A DNA stretch of 42,616 nucleotides from Pseudomonadota bacterium (GCA_023426275.1 JAFABC010000074.1:1-42616), one strand, 5' to 3'. Positions 26,022 to 33,941 are shown, numbered from the stretch's first letter. Numbers and translations: made by a program. The notes: generated from the letters alone by a model not told the origin.

Positions 26022-26439
26022 GGGGCTGTCCACCCTTTGCTTCGACGGCCAGTACTTCTTCGACATCGACCAGCCGGTCTATCCCAACGTGGACGGCACG
26101 GGCGAGGCCGCCACGATCGCCAATATCGCCGACGGCGTTGATACGACCTGGTATCTGCTGGACACCTCCCGCGTGCTCAATCCTGTCCCCGGCGTGTTCC
26201 ATTGCGGTGTGGACCCGAGGAAAAAGGTCCACCTCACAGGGAAGCCCGTGGCCCTGGTCAAGGACCTGCTGGCGGTGGCCGCTACGGGGGCAAACGTGCT
26301 CGACCCGTTCCTCGGTGGCGGCACCACCGCCCTGGCGTGCGTGGAGACCGGCAGACGCTTTATCGGGGTGGAACTTTCGCCCGAATATGCAGCCCTGGCC
26401 GCCGAGCGCATCCACGTTGTCGAGGCCGTGTTAAAGTAG
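26022..26439 (+). pseudogene. C-terminal fragment of a phage-type DNA methyltransferase
   Basis: From about 26028 the frame reads LCFDGQYFFDIDQPVYPNVDG, later VDPRKKVHLTGKPVALVKDLL and VLDPFLGGGTTALACVETGRRFIGVELSP, ending VVEAVLK. The last block holds the AdoMet-binding DPFxGxGTT-type motif and the following acidic loop of N6/N4 DNA methyltransferases, where it lies at the C-terminus. The N-terminal catalytic motif (D/N-PPY) is missing. A GTG at 26089 could start a 116-residue peptide, but the gene is evidently truncated by the transposase junction. Such solitary methylases are common in prophages. Confidence 0.8.
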
Positions 26440-26592
26440 ATTCCAACCGCAAGGCGGCGTGCCAAACCGCGCGCAAATCAGTGCCAAATCGCGCGCCGCC
26501 TTACAGTAGCGCCCGCAATTCTGCTGTGGCTGGCCCGGCAAGACGATGGTGCAATTTTGCACGATCCTTTCATGGTGAACCGGCAAACGATA

Positions 26593-26985
26593 TCACCCGC
26601 TAGTTTTTTCAGGAAAGAATGAGAAGGGAGCAGGAGAGGTCGAAGCCCGGGAAGGGGCTTGGGATGGGCTTTTCGGGGCGCGCCAGGCGCAAAGGGAGTT
26701 TGAGAATTTTTGCCGCTTTTGCCGGTTTTCTTCAGGATAGACTGCCACACGCAGCCGCCCGGCGGCAATCAGTTGGCGAACCGTCCGGGGCATCGTGCCT
26801 GGCGGCACGTCCAGTTGAAGCCGCAGGACCGGGCGATAATAGCGGAAGATGATACGCTTGATGCGCTCGCGGGTTTCCCGGCGCGTGTACTCATCGAAAA
26901 GAAGCTCGATTTCGCCATCGGGCTTCAAGTTGACGGTGACGCTTTTCGACCGCAACCACGCCAGCGGGTCAAACAGCTTGGGCAT
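26593..26985 (-). CDS. Hypothetical phage-like protein
   Basis: This 130-residue protein from the ATG at 26985 begins MPKLFDPLAWLRSKSVTVNL, then EIELLFDEYTRRETRERIKRIIFRYYRPVLRLQ and RTVRQLIAAGRLRV. It is rich in arginine, with no signal peptide or membrane segment. I do not recognise a family. The open frame extends upstream to 27168, but the first 61 residues look like non-coding GC-rich translation. It lies between the methylase fragment and the left attachment site, so it is probably left over from an older element at the same tRNA. The last 40 residues are low in complexity and may be beyond a frameshift. Confidence 0.4.
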   Translation of the reverse strand: MPKLFDPLAWLRSKSVTVNLKPDGEIELLFDEYTRRETRERIKRIIFRYYRPVLRLQLDVPPGTMPRTVRQLIAAGRLRVAVYPEENRQKRQKFSNSLCAWRAPKSPSQAPSRASTSPAPFSFFPEKTSG

Positions 26986-27189
26986 GAAGACAGGATAGCG
27001 GGAGCGGGCCGGGAAGGGAACGGGGATATTGCCACCGGCTGTGCCCGCCCACGCGCCCCAGGAAGCGACGAGAGCGGGCCGGGCCGACCTTTGGGCCATG
27101 GCGCGGGCGGGCTTGGCAAAAAAGGTTTCCCGTTCCTTCCCTGAAAAGTGGCAATGGAGTGGCAACAAAAATATGAAAAAAAAGAAAAA

Positions 27190-27215
27190 GGCACTTAAAC
27201 TTTCGTCTAAGTGCC
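27190..27215 (-). terminator. Terminator downstream of the tRNA remnant (ancestral tRNA-Thr terminator)
   Basis: GGCACTTA (27190-27197) pairs with TAAGTGCC (27208-27215). On the minus strand the stem is followed by TTTTTCTTTTTTTTC. It lies 10 nt beyond the 3' end of the left tRNA copy, where the tRNA gene's own terminator would have been before the element separated them. Confidence 0.8.
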
Positions 27216-27224
27216 TGAATTTTC

Positions 27225-27271
27225 TGGAGCCAGCATGGAGACTCGAACTCCAGACCTGCTGATTACGAATC
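27225..27271. repeat. attL: 47-bp copy of the tRNA-Thr 3' half
   Basis: Identical for 47 nt to 36809-36855, running from the CCA end of tRNA-Thr(CGT) to its anticodon. After 27271 the sequence diverges into element DNA, so this copy is only a partial tRNA and not a functional gene. Confidence 0.95.
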
Positions 27272-27390
27272 GCTAAATCAAATTTTCCCCGTGAAGCATA
27301 ATTAAGCTAAAAATCATTGACTTAGCGCCATCTTGTGATTAGCTATTACTCACGGTGAAGGACCGTGAAAGACCCCATTTCATCGAAAAT

Positions 27391-27486
27391 TGGGGGACAG
27401 GTGGGGGACAACCTAGAGTTGCTGATTTTGCCGGGGGACACAAATCGCCCCCCGCTGATTTAAATCAGTCGGTCGCCTGGGGGACA
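27391..27486. repeat. Left cluster of four GGGGGACA direct repeats (putative integrase arm sites)
   Basis: TGGGGGACA occurs at 27391-27399, 27402-27410 and 27478-27486, and CGGGGGACA at 27432-27440, all in the same orientation. Three further copies lie near the other end (36714-36750). The last left copy ends 4 nt before the integrase ATG, so bound protein could repress integrase translation or transcription. Confidence 0.7.
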
Positions 27487-27490
27487 GAAA

Positions 27491-28732
27491 ATGGCCTACC
27501 AATGGAAGACAACGAAGCACGAAGGCGTGCGCTACCGCGAACACCCAACGCGGAAGCATGGTGTGAAGGCCGACCAGTATTTCGCCATCCGCTACCGAGT
27601 GGACGGCAAGCGCCGAGAAGAGGCATTGGGGTGGGCCTCGCAGGGTTGGACCGCTGCCAAAGCCGCCCAAGCCCTTGCCAAGCTCCAAGAGGCCGCGAGA
27701 TTGGGCAACGGCCCCGTGACCCTAGCCGAGGCCCGCCACGAAGCCGAGGCGAAGCGTCAAGCCGAGGAAGCGACACGAGAACAAGAGGCAAAGGACAACG
27801 TGACCTTCGCCCAAGCGTGGACTTCCTATCGGCCCATTTCCGAGGCGAACAAGCGGGCGAACACGAACCGGACAGAGGAGCAACTTTATAGGTTGTGGAT
27901 CGAGCCGGAGATCGGCGCCAAGGCGTTGCGGAACATTTCGCCGCTAGACCTCGAACGGCTCAAAAAACGCATGACCGCCGCCGGCCGGTCAGCACGAACG
28001 ATCCATTACGCCTTGGCCGTGGTCAGGCAAGTTTTCAATACCGCCCGCCGGCTTGACCTGTTTGGCGGGGAATCCCCCACCTCAAAAATCCGAAAGCCAA
28101 GCGAGGACAACCGGCGACTTCGCTTCCTCACCCATGAGGAGGCCGACGGGCTTCTGGCCGCGCTGGCGAAGCGTAGTCCCGATGTCCACGCCCAAGCACT
28201 TTTGGCATTGAATTGCGGCCTAAGGGCGGGGGAAATCTTCGGGCTTGAGTGGGGAGACGTGGACATGGAACGCGGTGTCATCACGATCCGCGGTACGTCG
28301 CGCAAGGCTGGTACGCGCACAAAAAGCGGGCTGTCTCGATCCGCCATCATGACGGCCGCCGTCAAGACCATGTTGGAAGCCCGTACTCGTGGCGGCCATC
28401 ACGACCTAGTTTTCCCAGGGCGAGGCGGTAGACGCATTACACAAGTCAGCGACACATTTAATCGCGTTGTGGCGGAACTCGGATTCAATGAAGGCGTTGA
28501 AGATGACCGGCAACGAATTGTGTTTCATAGCTTGCGGCACACTTTTGCAAGCTGGCTTGTAGAGGGAGGAACGGACCTTTACACAGTCAAGGAATTGATG
28601 GGCCACCAGACACTTGCAATGACAGAACGCTACAGCCACCTTTCCCCTGACAAGCTACGCCGCGCCGTAAAGACACTGGAAACAGGGATTGAGCAGGCTG
28701 CCGAAAAGAAAGTTGTTTCTCTAAAGCAGTAG
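27491..28732 (+). CDS. int: Tyrosine recombinase (tRNA-targeting integrase)
   Basis: This 413-residue integrase recombines the element with the tRNA-Thr attachment site. Catalytic residues are R245 (CGLRAGE), H346 and R349 (HSLRHTF), H372 (MGHQT) and the nucleophile Y381 (ERYSH). The N-terminus (MAYQWKTTKHEGVRYREHPTRKHG) is an arm-binding type, and a core-binding SAM-like helical region spans about 110-190. It is adjacent to attL and reads inward. The ATG at 27491 has no clear Shine-Dalgarno. Instead a GGGGGACA repeat lies directly upstream, which suggests autoregulation. All catalytic residues are present, so the enzyme may be active. Confidence 0.93.
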   Translation: MAYQWKTTKHEGVRYREHPTRKHGVKADQYFAIRYRVDGKRREEALGWASQGWTAAKAAQALAKLQEAARLGNGPVTLAEARHEAEAKRQAEEATREQEAKDNVTFAQAWTSYRPISEANKRANTNRTEEQLYRLWIEPEIGAKALRNISPLDLERLKKRMTAAGRSARTIHYALAVVRQVFNTARRLDLFGGESPTSKIRKPSEDNRRLRFLTHEEADGLLAALAKRSPDVHAQALLALNCGLRAGEIFGLEWGDVDMERGVITIRGTSRKAGTRTKSGLSRSAIMTAAVKTMLEARTRGGHHDLVFPGRGGRRITQVSDTFNRVVAELGFNEGVEDDRQRIVFHSLRHTFASWLVEGGTDLYTVKELMGHQTLAMTERYSHLSPDKLRRAVKTLETGIEQAAEKKVVSLKQ

Positions 28733-28741
28733 GTGAAGAAC

Positions 28742-29149
28742 ATGAATGAATACGACGCCGAAGACCTGGGTTTAGCTGAATCGTCAGAAGAACTTTTCCT
28801 GGAAGACGTTCTAAGATTTATCCAAGCTGACAAGAACATCTCTTCAAAAGACCTTGCACGTGCATTGCGTTCTGTCTACGTCCCGATTCACCGCGAGATT
28901 TTGGATTATGCCGCTGACCGTCTCGACGAATCTGTTACAAGGCGTGGCAGGCCACTTGATGTAACGCTCGAATCTGCAAGAGAGGCGTTTTCAGATTGTG
29001 ACTTTGAGGCCGAAGAAATACAGACAAAGTTCCATGCAATGAAAAAAGATGGGCTTGTAAACGAGGAAATTTTTGAACGCCTTGCGCGTGATTATAGCAA
29101 GTCTTCCGATTGGGTATCAATGAAAGTGTATCCACGTAAAAGCGAATAA
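28742..29149 (+). CDS. Hypothetical protein following the integrase
   Basis: This 135-residue acidic protein from the ATG at 28742 (AGGTGAAG just upstream; a GTG at 28733 is also possible) begins MNEYDAEDLGLAESSEEL and continues DLARALRSVYVPIHREILDYAADRL. It appears mostly alpha-helical, with no membrane segment or recognised domain. It begins 9 nt after the integrase stop, so it is probably co-transcribed. In such elements a small gene after the integrase may be a regulator or directionality factor, but nothing in the sequence proves this. Confidence 0.6.
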   Translation: MNEYDAEDLGLAESSEELFLEDVLRFIQADKNISSKDLARALRSVYVPIHREILDYAADRLDESVTRRGRPLDVTLESAREAFSDCDFEAEEIQTKFHAMKKDGLVNEEIFERLARDYSKSSDWVSMKVYPRKSE

Positions 29150-29212
29150 TAGTTTTGAGTTTTTGGGTAATCATAATGCCGAATTAAGTCTACCCTGACA
29201 ATAAACCCTCCC

Positions 29213-29250
29213 TGTGGCTCACTATGGAAAATTCCAACCAAGGAGCCACA
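29213..29250 (+). promoter_or_regulatory. Hairpin that covers the ribosome binding site of the AlpA-like gene
   Basis: TGTGGCTC (29213-29220) pairs perfectly with GAGCCACA (29243-29250). TGGAA and TTCCA inside could extend the structure. The ribosome binding site AAGGAG (29240-29245) overlaps the right arm, and the start codon is at 29252, so translation of the gene may be masked until the hairpin opens or a protein or RNA binds. Confidence 0.55.
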
Positions 29251-29251
29251 C

Positions 29252-29506
29252 ATGATTCCCGAAACCGTTTTTTCCCGCCTCGCTTCCGAACTTCCCCCTG
29301 TCATCGCCCGATCCGAAGTCCCGCGCCTTCTGGGCGGACTCGTAAGCGCCGGGACGTTGGCCAATGCCGATTCAGCCGGGCAAGGGCCTGCTGGCCGTTT
29401 CTACATGGGCAAACGGGCCGCCTACGGGCGCGAAGAGCTTTTAGATTGGTTGCGCTCGCGCCTGACCGCCGCCAAAAAACATAAGCCCGGCCGGCGAGCG
29501 GCGTAA
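29252..29506 (+). CDS. AlpA/excisionase-like small DNA-binding protein
   Basis: This 84-residue basic protein has AAGGAG 6 nt before the ATG. It reads IARSEVPRLLGGLVSAGTLANADSAG, then GRFYMGKRAAYGREELLDWLRSR, which has the arrangement of the MerR-like winged helix of AlpA and phage excisionases: a helix-turn-helix, a short wing and a final helix (EELLDWL). In phage satellites AlpA turns on the replication and excision genes and is the target of helper-phage induction. It lies 3 nt before the primase gene, so they are translationally linked. The family call rests on pattern and context only. Confidence 0.65.
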   Translation: MIPETVFSRLASELPPVIARSEVPRLLGGLVSAGTLANADSAGQGPAGRFYMGKRAAYGREELLDWLRSRLTAAKKHKPGRRAA

Positions 29507-29508
29507 CC

Positions 29509-32025
29509 ATGGAGTTTCAGGAAATTTTAACGGAAAACGCCCCAACCGGCCAGGGTCAGGGCGTCGTGGCTGAGGAAATTTCAACGGATGGCCCTAAAAT
29601 TACGGCCTCCACGAAAGCATGTCAAGTAACCGGCCCCCAATTGCTGGACGCCCCTCCAGCCTCCCGGGCGAATGTCACTCCCATTCGCAGAACAGACCCA
29701 CGCGAGTCCTGCGCGGCGACCATTACAACTATCCCCACGGCGACGATCCGGCGTGCTCTTGACTTCATCCAGCCGGACCCGAAGGCCGTCTTCGAAATGT
29801 CCGTTTTCGGCCCCACGCACGTCAGGAGCGGTGCTTGCTGGTCTGGCTTCACGCCCGACAACGCCATCGTGGTCGGCTGGTTCAACAACCGGACCAAGGC
29901 CGCCAATATGGGCCATTCCGTTGACCGTATCCATACGCCATCCGCCATCTACGTGACCCTGAATCGCGTTGACCCGGCGCTTCTGGCCAGGACCAACAAC
30001 GAATTACAGGTTTCCAAGAAAGGCGGCGGTCGGACTTCCGACGCGGATATAATCCACTTCGACAACTTGCTCATCGACATCGACGCCGCGCCGAAGTCGG
30101 GAATCAGCACGACCGAGGAAGAGAAGGCGGCGGCCCGGGAAACGCTCGACGCCGTGGTTGCCTTCCTGTCCGAGCGCGGATTTCCCGAGCCCATGGTTGC
30201 CGACTCCGGCAATGGCTTCCACGCCATCTACCCTATCGACCTCCCCGTCGAGGATGCGCCCATTGTCTCTGGCGTCTTGAACGCCTTGGCCGCCCGCTTC
30301 GACGCCGGCACCGTGCGCGTGGACCGAGGAGTCGGGAACCCCTCTCGGATCACGAAGCTCTATGGCACGATGGTCCGAAAGGGTGCGAACATGGCCGACC
30401 GTCCATGGCGCATGAGCGGAATCATATCCGTGCCCGACGCTCGCGTTCCCGTCGCCCGCAACCTTCTGGTGGCCTTGGCCGGCGAGGCGAAGACCGAGGA
30501 AAAGAAAAGCCCGGGGGATTTCGGGGATTACACGGGAAGCCACCTCGACGTTGATTCTTACGCCGAAGATCACGGCTACCCTATTAAAGGCCGCAAGAAG
30601 CTCGACAACGGCGACGTCATGCACCTTTTGGAGCATTGCGTCTTCGATCCTACCCACTCTGACGGGGAAGCCGCAATCGTACGGAAGCCTGACGGCGCGT
30701 TGTGGTATCACTGCTACCACAACAGTTGCCAGGGCAAAGGCTGGAAGGAAGCCCGGAAAATCATTTCCGGTGATGAGCCCTTAGGCAGGTGGACGGTCGG
30801 GGAGAAGAACGAAGAGAAGAAAGACGCCGGAAAAGCCAATCCGTGGGCCAGCGTTGATTTTATGGACTACAGGGCGAAGCGGTACATTGAAACCGCCCCG
30901 CCTCCCATGGACTTCGTTTTCTCTTCCCTGCGAGCCGGCAACCTTGGAATTATTGTTGGGCCTCCGGGGTCCGGCAAGACGCATCTTGTCCAGCATATCG
31001 CCGGATGTATTGCGACCGGCGATGCGTCAAACTTTGGTGGATTATTCACCGTTCCACGCAAAGGCCGCGTTGTCATTATCAGCGCGGAAGACGATGAAGT
31101 ATCTATTCACGACCGGGTTTACAAGGGCTATGCCCACGAATTTGAACCTTTCGGTGAAGAGGAAAGCAACGCTCAAGACCTCTTAGCGGACATTAAAGAG
31201 AATCTGATAGTATTTCCTTGCCTTGGTATGGATTCCCGCTTTGTTGATAAAAACGCTGGTCTCATCGGTGAAACAGCGAACTACGGGCTTATATTAAAGC
31301 AGTTGAAGAAAGTTCCAGACTTGCGCCTTGTCGTTTTTGACCCGCTAATCAAGTTCTATGGTGGGGATGAAAACGACAACGCCATGGCGGACTTCTTTTG
31401 CACTGTAGCGGTCAATATCGCTCAAGAGACAGGCGCGGCGGTATTGTTGCCGCATCATACCGTCAAAGGTTTCGCCAAGGGCAAAGGAAACAAGTTTGAA
31501 CTAGCTACGGCTTTGCACCAAGACGCGGCGCGTGGCGCGTCTGGCTTTACCGCTGCCGCTGCATGGGTGTTCAATCTTGTGCCTTTACCGAAGGATGCGG
31601 CGGAAAAGTACGTCGGCGTTTCTGCCAAGGACGAAGAGTACCTTGCCGGCCGTATCTCAAAGAACCGCTTTGGTAAGAAAGGCGAGCCTGTGTTCTTCCA
31701 TGTCCTTCCAGATGGCATGTTAGACGTGTGCCAACAGAAGTATGACCCTGAGGTTGAAAAGATTGAAATCGCCTTGCGTGATAAGATACTTGAAACGATT
31801 AAGGCGAAAGAAGACTCGGGCGAGGAACCTATAACAATCTATACGCTCAGTGCTGGTTACAGCCGGGAATGGAAGACTGAGATACCGGGCACCACCATTG
31901 CGTTCATCAAAGCGACTGCGGAGCTTATGGTAAGTGAAAAAGTGCTGTTCCTTTCCAAACAAAAGAAGGGCAAGACGAATGCCTTTTACCTTACGACGAA
32001 GCGCCCGGATGATAGCGCCGAGTAG
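29509..32025 (+). CDS. Primase-helicase fusion (archaeo-eukaryotic-type primase plus RepA-like AAA ATPase)
   Basis: This 838-residue replication protein has primase motifs NLLIDIDAAP (D190, D192), DSGNGFHA (H238) and VDRGVGNPSRITKLYGT, the three conserved blocks of AEP primases. A Cys/His cluster follows (LLEHCVFDPTHSD, YHCYHNSC, residues about 375-415). Then comes a RecA/RepA-type helicase with Walker A GPPGSGKTH (K490), IISAEDDEV, and VVFDPLIKFYGGDENDN followed by LLPHHT. It probably opens and primes the element's own origin. The iteron array starts 6 nt after its stop. It follows the AlpA-like gene by 2 nt. All key residues are present, so autonomous replication after excision is likely. 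Confidence 0.88.
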   Translation: MEFQEILTENAPTGQGQGVVAEEISTDGPKITASTKACQVTGPQLLDAPPASRANVTPIRRTDPRESCAATITTIPTATIRRALDFIQPDPKAVFEMSVFGPTHVRSGACWSGFTPDNAIVVGWFNNRTKAANMGHSVDRIHTPSAIYVTLNRVDPALLARTNNELQVSKKGGGRTSDADIIHFDNLLIDIDAAPKSGISTTEEEKAAARETLDAVVAFLSERGFPEPMVADSGNGFHAIYPIDLPVEDAPIVSGVLNALAARFDAGTVRVDRGVGNPSRITKLYGTMVRKGANMADRPWRMSGIISVPDARVPVARNLLVALAGEAKTEEKKSPGDFGDYTGSHLDVDSYAEDHGYPIKGRKKLDNGDVMHLLEHCVFDPTHSDGEAAIVRKPDGALWYHCYHNSCQGKGWKEARKIISGDEPLGRWTVGEKNEEKKDAGKANPWASVDFMDYRAKRYIETAPPPMDFVFSSLRAGNLGIIVGPPGSGKTHLVQHIAGCIATGDASNFGGLFTVPRKGRVVIISAEDDEVSIHDRVYKGYAHEFEPFGEEESNAQDLLADIKENLIVFPCLGMDSRFVDKNAGLIGETANYGLILKQLKKVPDLRLVVFDPLIKFYGGDENDNAMADFFCTVAVNIAQETGAAVLLPHHTVKGFAKGKGNKFELATALHQDAARGASGFTAAAAWVFNLVPLPKDAAEKYVGVSAKDEEYLAGRISKNRFGKKGEPVFFHVLPDGMLDVCQQKYDPEVEKIEIALRDKILETIKAKEDSGEEPITIYTLSAGYSREWKTEIPGTTIAFIKATAELMVSEKVLFLSKQKKGKTNAFYLTTKRPDDSAE

Positions 32026-32030
32026 GCCAG

Positions 32031-32200
32031 GAACGCCCGAAATAACGCCCGAAAAATAACGCCAGAAAACGCCCTGAAAAAATGAGTTCTGGCGTTAAAG
32101 TGAGAAAAATCAATATGATAACGCCCGGAAAATGGAACGCCCAAAGAGGTCGTATTTCTGGCGTTAACTCTTTGGATTCATTAACGATTAACGTTAAGAA
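32031..32200. other. Iteron array and AT-rich segment: putative replication origin
   Basis: AACGCC occurs in direct orientation at 32032, 32044, 32058, 32068, 32120 and 32136, mostly as AACGCCC or AACGCCAGAAAA, and inverted as GGCGTT at 32091 and 32160. Spacing in the first four is 10-14 nt. The array is followed by AT-rich DNA (TTAACGATTAACGTTAAGAAAAAA, 32180-32203, in two halves), suitable for unwinding. Its position next to the primase-helicase matches iteron origins of plasmids and satellites. Confidence 0.75.
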
Positions 32201-32205
32201 AAAAT

Positions 32206-32241
32206 CCCCCCTAAAGGGGGGAGGAACGCCTCCGGGCGTTC
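32206..32241. terminator. Two adjacent hairpins after the origin
   Basis: CCCCCC-TAAA-GGGGGG (32206-32221) is directly followed by GAACGCCTCCGGGCGTTC (32224-32241), a 7-bp palindrome with an iteron-like core. They may end replication-gene transcription or form part of the origin. Confidence 0.5.
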
Positions 32242-32283
32242 TCCCTCCCCTTGGGGGGCGTTGGTGGCGTGAGGGGAGAAGGT

Positions 32284-32427
32284 ATGGCCGATGCCCGATA
32301 CAAAACCGGCAGGTGGCAGCGACTCCGCGCCGTCGTCCTGCGCCATGACCCTTTGTGCCTTTACTGCGCTGCCCTGGGTAATATCGTCAGCCGCGCTGAC
32401 GGAAACCCGTCTTTCCGACGGGTTTGA
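32284..32427 (+). pseudogene. Truncated HNH endonuclease gene
   Basis: The 47 codons read MADARYKTGRWQRLRAVVL, then RHDPLCLYCAALGNIVSRAD, before a stop. This is the standard N-terminus of phage HNH endonucleases that sit beside terminase genes (RWQRLR..L..DPLC..C), but the DHI and HHxxHHNH-type catalytic part is missing. Where it should follow, a 9-bp hairpin (AAACCCGTC 32403-32411 with GACGGGTTT 32417-32425) spans the stop. The gene looks deleted downstream. The start overlaps no other gene and lacks a strong ribosome binding site. Confidence 0.7.
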
Positions 32428-32487
32428 GCAACACCACCACCCCATGCGGGTGGCGTTATATCCGCCCCTCTGGCGCGTTTTCTAGCC

Positions 32488-32565
32488 CGACATGATGTCC
32501 AGGTCATCCAGACCGGCAAACGGGCCTCATACAGCCGCTAGGACCTAGGGGCCATCAAAAAGTCT
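32488..32565 (+). pseudogene. Remnant of a gpW-like head-tail joining protein gene
   Basis: In one frame the sequence reads HDVQVIQTGKRASYSR, a TAG (32539-32541), then DLGAIKKS. This resembles the central and C-terminal part of small gpW-type head-tail connector proteins (a TG(K/R) turn, then YS/T..DL..I..YI). The stop and the lack of a start show that it is not functional. Identification from so short a piece is tentative, but it lies in a head-gene position between the HNH remnant and the capsid gene. Confidence 0.45.
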
Positions 32566-32658
32566 GTGATTTCAAAGGCTAAGACCGAGTGCGCCCCCCA
32601 ATTTTAACCGCGTCGAATTTGAGGCGTTTTTTGAACCAACCGCATTTTAAGCAAATTC

Positions 32659-33357
32659 TTACTTGGCTGGATTCCGGATACTCTTTAAATATTGAATATC
32701 CTTTGGGTATTCTTGAAGAGTATCTATAGGAATTATTTTACTCTTAAAAATACAATCTGCAATATCATCGTCTGGGTTTTTATTCTTGTAAACATCATCC
32801 AAAATTTTGTTTGACGTTTTTTCTTGACTACACATAACATCAACTACGTTTCCATCGGTATCAGTCAGCAATATTTGCTTATCCAAGATAACAACTTCAT
32901 CGTCTTTCAAAGACAAACCAAATTTCATAACAAGTTTCGCTGTTAAATTTCGCCTACCTTCTGCTCGTTTTGCAATTTTTTCAGCTTCTTTCTTATTTAT
33001 ATCCATTTGTTGATTTATTGAAAGAGGAAAATTCTTATAGTAGTACACTAGATCAACAAAAGCCATACCATCTCTAAGTCCAATAGACTTAGCCTCATAC
33101 AAAGCTTTATTAATTGGAATATCAGTATTTACCTCTAAAGATCCATCAAAAAGAACTATGGATCGACCTTGACTATCCTTTTCTTCTTTCCAATTTTTCA
33201 TTCTGAAATATTTATATCTATTTAAAGCGTCACCAATCTTAAGAGTTTTATCAAAATCTAAAACTCCTTGCTGAACTTTTTCCGTTGGTGTTTCGTTGCA
33301 TCCGGCTATGACTTGCAACAGAGAAATGTAAATAATAAATAAGAATTTTCTTTTCAT
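32659..33357 (-). CDS. Putative lipoprotein, AT-rich cargo gene
   Basis: This 232-residue protein has a type-II signal peptide (MKRKFLFIIYISLLQVIAGC, lipobox VIAGC). The mature part is lysine-rich and mixed alpha/beta: LKIGDALNRYKYFRMKNWKEEKD, RSIVLFDGSLEVNTDI and later VDVMCSQEKTSNKI. I do not recognise a family. The gene is much more AT-rich than everything around it and opposes the phage-derived genes, which marks it as a cargo gene. As a membrane-anchored periplasmic protein encoded in a phage element it could block superinfection or change the cell surface, but that is inference only. Confidence 0.7.
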   Translation of the reverse strand: MKRKFLFIIYISLLQVIAGCNETPTEKVQQGVLDFDKTLKIGDALNRYKYFRMKNWKEEKDSQGRSIVLFDGSLEVNTDIPINKALYEAKSIGLRDGMAFVDLVYYYKNFPLSINQQMDINKKEAEKIAKRAEGRRNLTAKLVMKFGLSLKDDEVVILDKQILLTDTDGNVVDVMCSQEKTSNKILDDVYKNKNPDDDIADCIFKSKIIPIDTLQEYPKDIQYLKSIRNPAK

Positions 33358-33580
33358 CTAGTACACCTTTTTTAAATCTAATCTATCGTGAAATCGTACA
33401 ATTTTGATATGCCATAACGTCACAAGAATCAAGAAATTATCCAAAAGCAAAATTCGACGATTCTATTTCCCACCCCGCCAATCCACAATACGCTCCACCC
33501 CGCCCGCGCCACGGTCGCGCCGTCCTGGGGGCATCCCCGAGACCCCAAAACACGGCACAATAAACTGCCATAATTCACTT

Positions 33581-33623
33581 TTTTGCAGGGGGTCCTTGCA
33601 AAAGTGGGCACAAGGTGTATTGT
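33581..33623 (+). promoter_or_regulatory. Promoter with operator palindrome for the RHH-like gene
   Basis: TTGCAA (33596-33601) and TATTGT (33618-33623) with a 16-nt spacer form a sigma-70-like promoter. The -35 box lies in the palindrome TTTTGCA-GGGGGTCCT-TGCAAAA (33581-33603), a likely operator for the ribbon-helix-helix protein encoded immediately downstream. Confidence 0.55.
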
Positions 33624-33647
33624 GGACACTGAAAGGAGGGGAAACCC

Positions 33648-33941
33648 ATGGCGAGACCCAAAAGCGAAAAGAGCCGATTCCACGTCGCAATGAAACCAGA
33701 CGTGGCCAAGCGCCTGAAAATTTTAGCCGTAAAGCACGACTGCTACCCGGGCGACGTGGTGGAAGCCGGTTTGCTGGTGCTCGAATCGATGCCGCTGGCT
33801 GCCCTGGCCGAGCTGTTGGCGTCGCTCGATGACCGCGCCGGCCACCTGGTCGCAGGTGGAGAAGCCGAATCCATTGCCGAGGACCGGAACGCGCAATTCG
33901 TGCGCGCTGCCGAAATTGAGGACGAAACGAAAAATTTCTAA
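33648..33941 (+). CDS. Ribbon-helix-helix-like small protein
   Basis: This 97-residue protein has AAGGAGG 9 nt before the ATG, one of the best ribosome binding sites in the element. MARPKSEKSRFHVAMKPDVAKRLKILAVKHDCYPGDVVEAGLLVLE (first 46 residues) has the beta-strand, helix, turn, helix pattern of CopG/Arc-type repressors, followed by an acidic tail that may bind a partner. A palindrome covers its promoter, as expected for autorepression. It is upstream of the capsid gene and could control it. It could also be an antitoxin, but no toxin gene adjoins it. Confidence 0.65.
   Translation: MARPKSEKSRFHVAMKPDVAKRLKILAVKHDCYPGDVVEAGLLVLESMPLAALAELLASLDDRAGHLVAGGEAESIAEDRNAQFVRAAEIEDETKNF

Noticed and set aside
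27225..27271. Second tRNA-Thr gene
   Set aside because: Only the 3' half up to the anticodon is present, and the sequence then becomes element DNA, so it is the attL remnant.
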